A stretch of 64,000 bases of DNA, taken from contig NZ_AULT01000006.1 in assembly GCF_000422425.1 (NCBI RefSeq), forward strand, positions 1-64,000. Reading direction: 5' to 3'. Both the position numbers and the translations under genes were made by a program. Below, one piece after another: positions 38,887-48,099 of this stretch. Every line of letters starts with the position of its first letter. The stretch's first letter is position 1. Under the pieces are notes generated by a model. That model saw nothing but the letters and a program-made list of their open reading frames with translations, made no database searches and had not been told where the DNA came from. The DNA is from Oceanospirillum beijerinckii DSM 7166 (GTDB lineage Bacteria; Pseudomonadota; Gammaproteobacteria; Pseudomonadales; Halomonadaceae).

Positions 38887-39444
38887 CTAATTTAAAAAAG
38901 ATATAAGTTTTTTGTTATTAAAGGCTTGGGCGTTATAAGCCGAAGTGATCTTCCAACCTTCATTCCGTTGTAGAAAAAACACTTTCCCGCTGTGGATAAT
39001 CTGACTACCTTGTTGCTGAAAGTTGAGCCCAAACAGATCTTTTAGGGTTGTTAGCTCTTGAGGGGAGGGAAAGTAACCAGTAAAGCGATGATCGAAACCA
39101 GAGACATACTGAGTGACTTGCTCGGTACTGCTCAGTTGGTCAATATCAATAAAAACCACATGGGGCCACTGCTCTGGATAAGCTTTGTTATTCAGTACCT
39201 CTCTGAGCACAGTGAGCTGGGTCGAGCAAACGGTGCTGCAACCACTAAAGCCAAATAATACAATAGCCTGATTACTGCCCTTATCCGGTAGAAAGTTTGT
39301 TGCAACAGCCCGTTCAGAGAGCAGGGGAAGAAAGGGGATGCTAAAAATGATTGCGATAAGCACAAGCCATAGCAAAAGGCCTACAAAGAGTTTACCTAAA
39401 CGCTTTTGGGGCAAATCAAGGGTATCAACAGGTTTAATAGGCAT
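38887..39444 (-). CDS. SCO1/SenC-type copper chaperone
   Basis: A 185-residue thioredoxin-fold protein anchored by one N-terminal span (about 18-42). It has the SCO copper site: CSTVC (Cys69 and Cys73) and a distant His151 in QIIHSGK. SCO proteins bind copper in the periplasm and pass it to cytochrome oxidase or other copper proteins, or act as thiol-disulfide exchangers. Here it heads an operon with a chemoreceptor, followed by a kinase with an ethylene-receptor-like copper-site pattern, not with oxidase genes. AGGGG precedes the start. The 340 bases upstream show no gene and probably hold the promoter. Confidence 0.82.
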   Translation of the reverse strand: MPIKPVDTLDLPQKRLGKLFVGLLLWLVLIAIIFSIPFLPLLSERAVATNFLPDKGSNQAIVLFGFSGCSTVCSTQLTVLREVLNNKAYPEQWPHVVFIDIDQLSSTEQVTQYVSGFDHRFTGYFPSPQELTTLKDLFGLNFQQQGSQIIHSGKVFFLQRNEGWKITSAYNAQAFNNKKLISFLN

Positions 39445-39820
39445 AGGAGCCCCTATTTGATATTGATCTGATTTTTATACACACTACCACAAACATGCTT
39501 CGATATTCTTTCGTCTGTGACTGGAAAATGATGCGTTTTGTGATAGAAACGATTTGGTGTGAGCTTGGATTAGATGTCTTTTAAAGTTATGTTCTTTTAT
39601 CAAAAATAATACACTAAGTAGCGTAAGTAAACCGTCTACTTTGAGTGTAGTGCCATCAGAAATATTTTCCTATGTCCATTTCTGGCTCAATGATAGGTAA
39701 GCACTTATCCAAAGTTAATTCGATATTTCTCTCCGTAGTCGGTTAGGGTGTCATTCGCTGACAGGCAGAGGTCTTGAAAGCTTCAGTAAAATGATGATTG
39801 GGTTGGGACGATGCGGTGGG

Positions 39821-40102
39821 TTAAAGCTTATTCAGGATCTCTCTGGCCCGGTCGTGATGGTGGGATTCGATATAGGCTTTAATCGTGCCTAAGGCCGCCA
39901 GTAGCACGGCAACATCATCGCCATAACCGACACCGGGGATAACATCAGGCACCGCATCAGCAGGGTTAATCAGATAAATCAGAGCAGTGACAATCGCCGC
40001 TTTAACCCACTTGGGTGTATCCTCATCTTCAAAGACGGCATAGAGTAGTGCGGCTTTCTCAGTGACGGTTTTCATACCGGGGATTGAACGCAGTTTGCTC
40101 AT
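39821..40102 (-). CDS. DUF1232 (YkvA-like) small membrane protein, copy A
   Basis: A 93-residue protein with the DUF1232 core PKWVKAAIVTALIYLINPADAVPD, of which the hydrophobic part may span or touch the membrane, and the typical IPGVGYGDD turn. It is almost identical to the protein at 52326-52634 but lacks its first nine residues, because the upstream deletion replaced them. The present ATG arose where the full copy has GTA. Function of the family is not known. Whether this copy is still translated is uncertain. Confidence 0.7.
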   Translation of the reverse strand: MSKLRSIPGMKTVTEKAALLYAVFEDEDTPKWVKAAIVTALIYLINPADAVPDVIPGVGYGDDVAVLLAALGTIKAYIESHHHDRAREILNKL

Positions 40103-40153
40103 CAGGCCGCCAACGGTTAATCAGTCGCATGGCATTTTCTCCAGACGTAAAAA

Positions 40154-40182
40154 AGCCCGATTACCGCTAAAGCAATCGGGCT
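40154..40182 (-). terminator. Integrase terminator, copy A
   Basis: AGCCCGATT and AATCGGGCT pair, followed by TTTTTT on the minus strand. The same hairpin occurs at 44162-44190 and 53010-53038. Confidence 0.8.
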
Positions 40183-40207
40183 GGTTCATACAAAAACGAT
40201 AAAGGGG

Positions 40208-40592
40208 TTAGTCAGAAAACAGCTTGGATACCTGTTCACTGGTTTGTTGTAAGGACTTCGGTGTGAGTTTGGCGTAGCGCTCGGAACTTTGAATAGATTG
40301 GTGTGCGAGTTGGGCTTTAACGGCACTTAATGGCAATCCGGCAGAGACCATATTGCTGGCAGTGGTATGCCGGAGTGTGTGCAGGCAGATATTCTCTAGG
40401 TCAGTAATGCCTGCCGCTAACAGGATCTGATTAAAGCCGGTGCGGAAATTGGATAGTGGTTTACCCGCTAACGGGCCCGGAAACAGATAAGGATTACCGG
40501 GTTTAGCCGGAACCGAATCCAGCACCTCCAGTATCTTATCGGTCAGATAAACTAACCTGCCTTGTTTATGTTTAGTCTGACTGGCGGGGATG
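40208..40592 (-). pseudogene. Integrase 3' fragment
   Basis: The C-terminal ~128 codons of the tyrosine recombinase seen whole at 53064-54254, cut at about 40592 by the AraC-type gene. The HTLRH motif and the SSERYAK tyrosine are still present, but the arginine motif GCRLSEL and the N-terminal domains are gone, so it cannot be active. Confidence 0.9.
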
Positions 40593-41522
40593 GCATTTTA
40601 TAGCCGAAGGTGGAACGCCTTTTATCCTGATAAAAGCGCGTCGCATTCGTTCTATATCAGTAAAACCACATTGGCGTGCAATAACCTGTATTGAGCCATT
40701 GCCACTTTCTAATGCAGCACTAGCGGCCTCAACTCTTAGCCGCTCAACAGCCCGTGCTGGAGTTGTACCAACCTCCGAAGCAAAGCACCGAGCGAAATGC
40801 CTTGAGCTCATGCACATTTGATCTGCCAGATCACTCACCGAGAGCGGTTTGCCCAGATTATTGCGAATATAATCGAGCAGGTTGGCGAAACGGCCATCCT
40901 TCATGCCCATTTCGATTAATTCTGAATACTGGGACTGACCGCCAGGGCGACGGTAATACACCACTAATTGATGGGCAACGTGACGAGCTATCGGTTCACC
41001 AAGATCATCGGCTATGAGGGCTAATGAAAGGTCGATCCCTGCGCTTATTCCAGCGGATGTCCATAGGTTACCATCATTAATATAGATACGATCTTCATCA
41101 AGGAGTACATCGGGAAAGCGTTGCTTGAAATCAGCGCTAAGCTGCCAGTGCGTAGTTGCCTTTTTTCCATTGAGCAATCCGGCACAGGCGAGTAGATAAG
41201 CCCCTGAGCATACGCTCCCAATACGCTTCGCTTTCTGCGATAGATCACCGATAAAAGCAAGCATCTCTGCAGAAGTTGAAGCTTCATTGACCCCAGGGCC
41301 GCCAACAGCAAGAAAAGTGTCCGCATTGAACACTTGGGCAAATGGCGTGGTGGATAGTGTAGTACTGGCAGAGCTTTTCACCATACCGCCCTTAGGGCTG
41401 GCTAAAATCAGCTCATACGTTCCTGGTTTCATCCGATTAGCCATCTCGAAAGCTGCAATCGGACCTGCTGCATCCAGCAATTGAAAACCAGGGTATACGA
41501 TAAAAACCAACTTGTGAGTCAT
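40572..41522 (-). CDS. GlxA-type regulator: DJ-1/PfpI domain plus AraC helix-turn-helix
   Basis: A 316-residue transcription factor. Residues ~1-190 form a DJ-1/PfpI-like domain (GSVCSGAYLLACAGLLNGKKATTHW region with the nucleophile-elbow cysteine). The last ~100 residues hold the AraC double helix-turn-helix (LSVSDLADQMCMSSRHFAR, VIARQCGFTDIERMRRAF). It is divergent to an unknown gene, an MFS exporter and a HAD phosphatase, which it probably controls. Its last six codons and its stop come from integrase sequence read in another frame, so the gene was joined to the integrase fragment and lost its own end. Confidence 0.85.
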   Translation of the reverse strand: MTHKLVFIVYPGFQLLDAAGPIAAFEMANRMKPGTYELILASPKGGMVKSSASTTLSTTPFAQVFNADTFLAVGGPGVNEASTSAEMLAFIGDLSQKAKRIGSVCSGAYLLACAGLLNGKKATTHWQLSADFKQRFPDVLLDEDRIYINDGNLWTSAGISAGIDLSLALIADDLGEPIARHVAHQLVVYYRRPGGQSQYSELIEMGMKDGRFANLLDYIRNNLGKPLSVSDLADQMCMSSRHFARCFASEVGTTPARAVERLRVEAASAALESGNGSIQVIARQCGFTDIERMRRAFIRIKGVPPSAIKCHPRQSD

Positions 41523-41612
41523 GGCAGAAAACGAGGTGATTATGTCCTTACTAAATTAGCCAAATAACGCACAATGTCAATGGCAACAATACACATAGGA
41601 CAAGGAAAAATC

Positions 41613-42083
41613 ATGTTACAGTCCACATCACAGTCTGCAGCAATACCCTCTACTAATCAGCAACTTCCGGTAGGTTTGAGTGGAGAGATTATTTCTCGCT
41701 CTCAAATTGGGCAAGAGTTTGTCTGGCCTAAGAACGACCCTCGCTCGCAGTGGCAAGCGCAGCGCACCTACGAAGCCAGTGATGATTCCCGGATTCGGCA
41801 TCTCAGCGTTTCCCCTCACTTTGATATGGCTATGCTTTTGGAGAATCCTCTCTCCCATGATTTACCTGTTGATGAGTACCAATGGTGGTATATCTGTATG
41901 GGTTACAAACTCAACTCCCGTCTCCTTCCGTATCATGGCATTGCGGTACTGATGCAGGATGACAAAGATGGAACTGAACGAATGGTAATTCGTCACGAAA
42001 TATCCGTGATTGGTAACCAATCTTTCACTCGAGTCGTCAATGAGAAGGGACTGACACAATTCTACGAACCTTCGAAGCTTTGA
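41613..42083 (+). CDS. Unknown 156-residue protein in the MFS cassette
   Basis: I do not recognise it. It has no membrane segment or signal peptide. There is a central aromatic stretch (VDEYQWWYICMGYKLNSR) and a mixed charged end. The ATG at 41613 is preferred, with AAGGA six bases upstream; the frame extends 13 codons further. Its stop sits two bases before the MFS start, so the two are coupled. It is divergent from the AraC-type regulator. A small enzyme or binding protein serving the same substrate as the MFS pump is possible, but nothing in the sequence says which. Confidence 0.65.
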   Translation: MLQSTSQSAAIPSTNQQLPVGLSGEIISRSQIGQEFVWPKNDPRSQWQAQRTYEASDDSRIRHLSVSPHFDMAMLLENPLSHDLPVDEYQWWYICMGYKLNSRLLPYHGIAVLMQDDKDGTERMVIRHEISVIGNQSFTRVVNEKGLTQFYEPSKL

Positions 42084-42085
42084 AA

Positions 42086-43255
42086 ATGAACCGCAATATT
42101 TTTTTGTTGACGCTCTCCCAGGCGGCGATGATGACCACGATTAGTTTCGTGCTCTCATCGTCAGCCTTGGTCGCAACCCAACTCTCGTCGCCTGATTTAG
42201 CTACCGTACCGCTTGCTGTCCAATACCTGGGTACCATGGTGATGTTGTATCCCATGGCCAAACTTATGGAGCGCTTTGGGCGTAGCGTTATTTTTTGTAG
42301 TGGTGCTTTACTTGGGGCGGTAGGTCTGGCTGGTGCTGCCTTCGGCGTTTGGATAGGCAGCTTTGCTTTGTTCTCGGTAGCCGGATTTTTAATTGGTGCC
42401 TTCGGTGCAGTTGGGCAATATTATCGATTTGCAGCAGCCGATGTCGCACCTGTGGAAAGAAAAAGCCAAGCCATCTCCTGGACATTAGCTGGTGGACTCC
42501 TCGCGGCTGTAGCTGGACCTATGCTTGCTCAGTGGACAAAGGATACCCTTGCACCTGCTTTTTTTGCCAGCTTCCTTGTATTAATAGGCGTAGCTTTGTT
42601 GAGTGCTCTGCTGGCTCTAGGTCTTCGTTTACCACCAATGATAAGAGCAGACAAACAAACACAGAGATCATGGTCCGTGATGGCTCGTAATCCCGTGCTG
42701 GTCATGGCTATTTTAAGCGGTGTCGTTGGCTATGCCGCGATGAATCTTTTGATGACAGCTACGCCTCTTGCCATGATGTGTTCGGGGCTGGGCTTCGCCC
42801 AAACTGCTTTGGTTATTCAATGGCATGTACTTGCCATGTTTGCTCCTTCATTTTTCACAGGAACACTGATTCAGAGAATCGGTATCATACCGGTCATGCT
42901 ACTGGGGTGCCTGTTAAACCTCGGGAGTATTGCTGTCAGTCAGATAGGGACGGAGCTGGCTCACTTTGAGGCTGGACTGATTTTGCTGGGAATTGGCTGG
43001 AATTTTCTCTACGTCGGTGCTACCTCTCTGTTAACCGAAAGCTGTCGAAAGGAGGAGGCCGCTCGCGTTCAGGGTTTGAACGATACGCTGGTTTTCCTGG
43101 GTGTTACTACTGCAACCTTATTCTCAGGTGTGATGGTCAATTCTCTAGGTTGGCAAACAGTTAACTTATATGTGGCTTTTCCTATTCTTATTGTCATGGT
43201 CGGACTCGTTCGGTTAATGAATTGGCCTCATCTATCAAGGTTGCATAAGGAATGA
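42086..43255 (+). CDS. MFS transporter
   Basis: A 389-residue protein with about twelve membrane spans and a loop motif KLMERFGRSV after the second span, typical of the major facilitator superfamily. Substrate unknown; export of a small molecule is likely given the regulator type. I use the ATG at 42086; a TTG two codons earlier is possible. The next gene starts three bases after its stop. Confidence 0.82.
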   Translation: MNRNIFLLTLSQAAMMTTISFVLSSSALVATQLSSPDLATVPLAVQYLGTMVMLYPMAKLMERFGRSVIFCSGALLGAVGLAGAAFGVWIGSFALFSVAGFLIGAFGAVGQYYRFAAADVAPVERKSQAISWTLAGGLLAAVAGPMLAQWTKDTLAPAFFASFLVLIGVALLSALLALGLRLPPMIRADKQTQRSWSVMARNPVLVMAILSGVVGYAAMNLLMTATPLAMMCSGLGFAQTALVIQWHVLAMFAPSFFTGTLIQRIGIIPVMLLGCLLNLGSIAVSQIGTELAHFEAGLILLGIGWNFLYVGATSLLTESCRKEEAARVQGLNDTLVFLGVTTATLFSGVMVNSLGWQTVNLYVAFPILIVMVGLVRLMNWPHLSRLHKE

Positions 43256-43258
43256 TTT

Positions 43259-44056
43259 ATGGATATCGACAAATGGCCTACTGGAGACTTCACGGAGCAT
43301 TTCTTGTCTCTTAATGAAGAGGAGGAAGGCAACATGTTAAGCCGCTCAGTAAAAGCTCTGATTTTTGATCTGGATGGTACGCTGGTAGATACTCTTGGAG
43401 GGATAGCGAACGCAATCAACTGCGCACTGGTGGCCAATGGCCAAGAACCTCTGACCATTTCAGAAATCACTGATCGGGTAGGTGAAGGCGGTACGGCCTT
43501 GGTAGAATATGCATTGGAGAAAAACGGGCAGGAGGTCAACCCGGAATGTGTCTCCAAATTGCAGGCAAGTTATTTTCAGGCTTATCTTTCTGCACCTATA
43601 TATGAGACGAAAGTTTTTCCGGGTGTGATTACGATGCTGGAAAGTGCTCAGGCCCAAAACTTAGACCTTGCTATTTGTACAAACAAGGCAGAAGTTCTGG
43701 TCAAGGCTGTCCTGGAAGGCTTAGATCTGACTCGATATTTTCGTTTTTTAGTCTGCGGTGACTCATTACCCTACCGCAAGCCTCATCCAGGGCCGATTAA
43801 GTGGATAGTGAATCAAATAGGGGAGGCACCTGAGGCCTGTCTCATGATTGGAGATACAGAAAACGATGTTTGTGCTGCCCGAAACTCTGGTGTACGGTCT
43901 GTTTTTGTGGACTTCGGTTACAGCAAGCTAGAGTCTCTGAGTAGTCAGCCTGACTGGGTTCTGTCTCATTTTGATCAACTGGCCCCTTTGTTGTGCCATT
44001 TGGGGCGTCGGATTTCTATAAGGGATAACTCTCAGAAACCGCATTCTATTATTTAG
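43259..44056 (+). CDS. HAD-family phosphatase, phosphoglycolate-phosphatase-like
   Basis: Up to 265 residues. HAD motifs are in order: motif I FDLDGTLVDT with the nucleophile Asp, motif II ICTNK, the motif III lysine in RKPHP, and motif IV GDTENDV. A helical cap lies between. It resembles Gph-like phosphatases. Two starts are possible: 43259, with AAGGA within the MFS stop, or 43334, with a stronger GAGGAGGAAGG and a family-like start (MLSRSVKALIFD). It ends the cassette; integrase-module debris follows immediately. Confidence 0.82.
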   Translation: MDIDKWPTGDFTEHFLSLNEEEEGNMLSRSVKALIFDLDGTLVDTLGGIANAINCALVANGQEPLTISEITDRVGEGGTALVEYALEKNGQEVNPECVSKLQASYFQAYLSAPIYETKVFPGVITMLESAQAQNLDLAICTNKAEVLVKAVLEGLDLTRYFRFLVCGDSLPYRKPHPGPIKWIVNQIGEAPEACLMIGDTENDVCAARNSGVRSVFVDFGYSKLESLSSQPDWVLSHFDQLAPLLCHLGRRISIRDNSQKPHSII

Positions 44057-44140
44057 AACGGCGGTATCAGCTCTACATGGTAATACTCAGAAGCAGATGA
44101 TAGTCAGTGGCTTCAGGCCAACGGTTAATCAGTCGCATGG
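44057..44140 (-). pseudogene. Remnant of the 119-residue island gene
   Basis: From TGGTAATACTCAG on, this matches two separated parts of the gene at 52627-52986 joined at a short TCA(T/G)TGGC repeat; about 240 bases between are missing. It is a different deletion from that in copy A. Confidence 0.75.
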
Positions 44141-44161
44141 CATTTTCTCCAGACGTAAAAA

Positions 44162-44190
44162 AGCCCGATTACCGCAAAGGCAATCGGGCT
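44162..44190 (-). terminator. Integrase terminator, copy B
   Basis: AGCCCGATT (44162-44170) and AATCGGGCT (44182-44190), with a T-run on the minus strand. Confidence 0.8.
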
Positions 44191-44257
44191 GGTTCATACA
44201 AAAACGATAAAGGGGTTAGTCAGAAAACAGTTTGGATACCTGTTCACTGGTCTGTTG

Positions 44258-45202
44258 TCAGGACTTTGGTTTACCGGGTTTACCGGGTTTACCGGGTTTA
44301 CCGGGTTTACCGGGAACGGAATCCAGTACCTCCAGCATTTTATCAGTCAGATAAACCAGCCAGCCCTGCTTATTTTTAGTCTGGCTGGCGGGGATAGTGA
44401 GTACCCGGTTCTTACGATCAAAATACTCATAGGTGGCTAACCTCAGCTCGGATAATCGACAGCCGGTTAATAGCAGCATAGCCACCAGACCACCTATCGA
44501 ACGGTTCTTAAACTGACGGGCAGACTCCAGTAGTCGCTTAGACTCATCCAGATCCAGAAAGCGGGTACGGATATTATTCTCTTGGAGCAATGGGATCTTA
44601 GCCGCCTGATTGGTATCCACTAATCCTAATCTAACGGCATGAGCACCTAAGGTCTTTAACAGGGCCAATGCCCGGTTACAGGTAGCTGGTGATAGTGGTT
44701 TTATGCCCTTACCACCCTGAGACAGCTTTAACTGCAGCTGTTGCACCTGAGCCACCGTGATATCGGTTAATCGCTGTTGGCCTAAGGTCGGTTCAATAAG
44801 GGTACGGAAACGCTGGCTATCCTGTTTCCAGGTGCGATTACGGGTTTGGATCAGTGGTAGATGGGTATCCCAGAAGAACTCACTCAGTGACGGTTGTGAC
44901 TTGATCTCTTCACGGGCTTCTAACGGGTCGATGCCTTCTGCGATTTGCGCCAGATGCTTACGGGCTACTTTACGGGCAGTGGATACATCAATATCAGGGA
45001 AGCGACCTAAGGCGATGCTACGGCGTTTACCTGAGCTATTACGGTATCTGAGTAACCAGCGTTTATTACCGGATTTGCCGACCAGGCACTTCAGGCCCAT
45101 CACATCGGTATCGGAGACCTCAAGATCAGTACCACGGGCATCAGGCGGGTTAGGGGGCAGGGAACGGATTTTATCATTGGTGAAACGGAAGCGTTTTTCC
45201 AT
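44258..45202 (-). pseudogene. Integrase copy B, internally deleted
   Basis: A 314-residue reading frame almost identical to the intact integrase (53064-54254) through the arginine motif GCRLSEL and DKMLEVLDSVP. It then runs into five copies of a 9-bp repeat encoding PGK and stops at a TGA where the intact gene has TTA. About 80 residues with the HxxR motif and the catalytic Tyr are missing, so it should not recombine DNA. The leftover 3' end is still present in front of the terminator. Confidence 0.9.
44270..44314 (-). repeat. Five tandem copies of a 9-bp repeat in the broken integrase
   Basis: TTTACCGGG on the plus strand, five perfect copies, reading Pro-Gly-Lys in the integrase frame. The intact gene has only one related ATTACCGGGTTTAGCCGG stretch at this place, so the array arose after or with the deletion. 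Confidence 0.97.
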
Positions 45203-45241
45203 ATTACTCCTCCAATATCAAAGTGTTATCGGAGAGGTAAT
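45203..45241 (-). promoter_or_regulatory. Stem-loop masking the integrase ribosome binding site, copy B
   Basis: On the minus strand ATTACCTCTCC pairs with GGAGGAGTAAT (one mismatch, one G-U), and the second arm holds the GGAGG ribosome binding site just before the ATG. The same arrangement occurs in the intact copy (54255-54293). Confidence 0.5.
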
Positions 45242-45601
45242 ATATGTTTGAATTTATCGGGATTACGTACTGAAACAAAAAATAATTAACCATGCGATGA
45301 TGGTTTTTTATTTAATTATAATCACTCAGCATTCAGTAAGAGACTGTGTTTTTCGCATGAAAAATGGGTTGAGCATAGAGCCTGTAATAGATGTCGGCGG
45401 CCTTTTTATATTTATGATTATTTTTAAATTTATATTCAGTACAGTAGATGTCTTTATGTTGGTTTTTATATTGATCATAAGCTGAATTTTCTATATTGAC
45501 CTGAGTCTTTGTTGATGTACTTTGGCCCGGTTTGTTCAATATATTGAATAAACACATTAATCGATTGATTCTTAATAAAAACTGCATAAAAAGGATGTTT
45601 T

Positions 45602-47077
45602 ATGCTCAAGATATTATCTTCTGCCACGCTATTGCTGGCATCATTTACAACCCATGCCGATATTAAAGATGCGCCTCTTGATTTCACTCAACCACCGTCT
45701 ATTTATAATGCGGACTACGTCGATATTGTTGGGGAAGAAACAAGAGAACATGAAGACTTAAAGCGAGAGTATTCTCTGGCTATTGAGCCAAAATATAAGT
45801 CAAAACGTAATAGAATGGCCTCTCAGCCTCAAGTGCTATCGAAAACAGCAAGTCAGGTAGCAACGGAAACAGGCTGTCCTAATTTAGCGATTGGTGGCGG
45901 TACGCTCGTTGCTTTTAATACGGAAGGATCGTCTTATTGTGTCAGTACTGTCGTAGATGCCGAGACAAAAATTGAAGGATTAATGCTGAATATACCTTCA
46001 ACGGCTAACTATGATCTTTTCTTCTTTAAATATGAAGATGACGGGCAGTTTACGCTTATTGATTCGTCCGTTAGTCCAAGCTCAACGAGTGAACAGACTG
46101 TTGCTAAAGCTGAAGCAGGTGCTTATGTGCTATTTGCTCAAGCGACTCAGGGTTCTTCTGGTGATCCCGTCACTTTAGGCTGGCTCGGTTATAATAACTT
46201 TGACCAGTATGAAGCCAATGATAAATTCGGCCAGAGCACCAGCCTTCAAACTAATGCGGTGATTCAGGGTAATCTGGATAATGCTAATGATCTGGACTTT
46301 TTCTCTTACACTGTAGGGCCAGATCAAAGCCTTTTAAGTCTTCGTTTTAGTGCGAGTGAACAGTTTTCATTTGAAATCTGGAGTGGTGCTGCCTGGGTTC
46401 AGTTAGTGAAGAACCAGTTAAATACCTACAATGTTACTCCTGGCTCCACAATTAACCTCCTGGTTCGGTCTGCAGCAGGTAATCCACCTCCGATTTCTGC
46501 CCAGTATTCTTTGGTGGCTCATGCTCCCGGTTCGGCTGAGAGTGTTGATGGCTTTAAAGTTTGGAACAATGAAAACTTGACTAAATTACTAATCTTGGAA
46601 GATGTTCCACCACAAACGGCATCCGTTGAAGCACATAATCTTATTAGCTTTTCTGGAGGTGTTAAGGATAGTAATAATCAGCCTGTTCCATTATCTAATG
46701 TAATTGTTGATCTTTATAGTTTCAATATTGACTCAGGAAGCTATGAGTTTTTTGATAACGGAGTCATAGCCGTTGATGATAATGGGCACTTTAATAGCTC
46801 TATAAAAGTAAAGGATTGTGTTAATGAGTATGTTCCAGTAAGGAATGTTCATAATAGGGTTCATAGCGGCACACCAACAAATCCATCAGAGTGGTGGGAT
46901 ATTTTTTATAATGCGGGACATTATAGTGTTTATTTAGCTAATGAGAATGGAGAGAGAAGTGATACACCAGTTAAGCAAGGTTCCTTCTACCATATTTGTA
47001 AAGAAGAATTGGTGAAAATGTGCTATTACGAAAAAAATTATCAAACTGGTGGACAAAAGTGGACATGTCTTAACTAA
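45602..47077 (+). CDS. Secreted protein with PPC-like beta domains
   Basis: A 491-residue protein with a clear signal peptide (MLKILSSATLLLASFTTHA). Two beta-rich stretches look like bacterial pre-peptidase C-terminal (PPC) domains: one about 95-200 (cysteine-containing, ATETGCPNLAIGG) and one about 205-310 that begins with the typical YEANDKFGQST. The last third has a YDLFFF-poor, cysteine-containing fold I do not recognise (CVNEYVP, HICKEELVKMCYYEK). No protease domain is present, so it is not itself a peptidase. It stands alone in an AT-rich stretch; 45246-45601 upstream holds no other gene. Confidence 0.65.
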   Translation: MLKILSSATLLLASFTTHADIKDAPLDFTQPPSIYNADYVDIVGEETREHEDLKREYSLAIEPKYKSKRNRMASQPQVLSKTASQVATETGCPNLAIGGGTLVAFNTEGSSYCVSTVVDAETKIEGLMLNIPSTANYDLFFFKYEDDGQFTLIDSSVSPSSTSEQTVAKAEAGAYVLFAQATQGSSGDPVTLGWLGYNNFDQYEANDKFGQSTSLQTNAVIQGNLDNANDLDFFSYTVGPDQSLLSLRFSASEQFSFEIWSGAAWVQLVKNQLNTYNVTPGSTINLLVRSAAGNPPPISAQYSLVAHAPGSAESVDGFKVWNNENLTKLLILEDVPPQTASVEAHNLISFSGGVKDSNNQPVPLSNVIVDLYSFNIDSGSYEFFDNGVIAVDDNGHFNSSIKVKDCVNEYVPVRNVHNRVHSGTPTNPSEWWDIFYNAGHYSVYLANENGERSDTPVKQGSFYHICKEELVKMCYYEKNYQTGGQKWTCLN

Positions 47078-47091
47078 TATTTAGGCACTCT

Positions 47092-47121
47092 CTAAGTGCT
47101 GTTAAAAAAAACAGCACTTAG
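47092..47121. terminator. Bidirectional terminator between convergent genes
   Basis: CTAAGTGCTGTT (47092-47103) pairs perfectly with AACAGCACTTAG (47110-47121) around six A bases. Confidence 0.85.
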
Positions 47122-47130
47122 ATTTTATAG

Positions 47131-47949
47131 TCAAGCTTTTGTGTTGATAAATGAGTTTTTTTCAGTGCTTGATTCTAAATCTCCGTGCCCCATAATAAAC
47201 ATAAATAGTTCAATATCAGAACTTTCCATACTTAATCTATCAGTAATTGTCTTATATGCTTCATTTGTAGGTTTCATATTAAATCCTTCTGATATGCTGC
47301 CCTCTCGAACATTGCTATGCTTATGTTTACCTTCAAAGTATTGGTTATAACTATCAATAAATCCTTTTAGGCTAAAATGACCTTCTTCAATTACCTTATC
47401 GTTTATTTCTTTGCTTATGTTATCCAGATTAGATATTTCTGATGTGTGGTATTTTGATGATTCTCCTACAGTATTTATTGCTTTAGTTAAATCAGATAAA
47501 ACAGAGGTTAAGGTTTCTACCAGTTCTTCCTCTTCAAAAAAGACGGCTTCAATGTCATCCAGTTTCTCTTGTGAAATTGGATTCCCATTGCTGTCTTTAA
47601 TACCTGATAGATGGAGTTCACCTTCTTTTAGAGTGACATCCATATCCTCAAAGTCCAAGTTTTTATGTTGTACAGCTTGTTGTTCCTTAAACTTCTCAAA
47701 ACCTTGGTAGCCTACTATAAAATCCTCCTTTGCAGAAAAAGCAGGCTTACTTATATCTCTACTCCATTGCGCAACAGCAAGAGCAGAGTTTTTTGTATCT
47801 TCCTCAAAAATTTTACTATATTTTTCTTGGTCAATAGGCTTTAGTTTACTACCCTCTCCAAATAAAGATGTATATGAAATTCTATTGTTATCTGAGGCAG
47901 TAGTACTGCCTTTATATAAGATTGATAAATAACCGTTGTTAATATTCAT
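47131..47949 (-). CDS. Unknown protein, paralogue 2 of a pair
   Basis: A 272-residue, mostly charged protein with no membrane segment or signal peptide. It aligns along its whole length with the protein at 48100-48903: both have GFQGFE/GYQGFE-KFKE-QAV-H, a DV-L-G-L-LS stretch, FFEEEELVE/FFKEEELVE, and a GHFSL/GRFSL-YNQ-FE-K-VRE stretch. I do not recognise the family. A short N-terminus rich in Asn and Ser recalls secreted or flagellar-type proteins, but that is weak. It is low in GC and lies just inside the tRNA-fragment boundary. Confidence 0.65.
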   Translation of the reverse strand: MNINNGYLSILYKGSTTASDNNRISYTSLFGEGSKLKPIDQEKYSKIFEEDTKNSALAVAQWSRDISKPAFSAKEDFIVGYQGFEKFKEQQAVQHKNLDFEDMDVTLKEGELHLSGIKDSNGNPISQEKLDDIEAVFFEEEELVETLTSVLSDLTKAINTVGESSKYHTSEISNLDNISKEINDKVIEEGHFSLKGFIDSYNQYFEGKHKHSNVREGSISEGFNMKPTNEAYKTITDRLSMESSDIELFMFIMGHGDLESSTEKNSFINTKA

Positions 47950-48099
47950 GTTTTTAATCCATAAAAATTAATAAATTCAACATTGTTGACTGTATTTTTA
48001 TCCTTTGCTTATAGGTAATTATACTCACTCTTTAATGGGGCTGGATTAGGTTGTATTTATAGAATAGTTATATTTCTATGCGATCATTCTGGGGCTCAC

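Larger units (their letters stand above)
39786..40592 (-). repeat. Integrase-module repeat, decayed copy A
   Basis: Matches 52290-53430 but lacks most of the 119-residue gene and breaks off inside the integrase. The join reads GGCCGCCAACGGTTAATC. In the full copy, GCCAAAGGTTA (about 52614) and GCCAACGGTT (about 52968) flank the missing part, so deletion probably ran through this short repeat. Confidence 0.85.

Noticed and set aside
45297-45485. 62-residue plus-strand reading frame
   Set aside because: Hydrophobic but AT-driven, without a ribosome site, and in a stretch with reading frames on both strands; probably chance.
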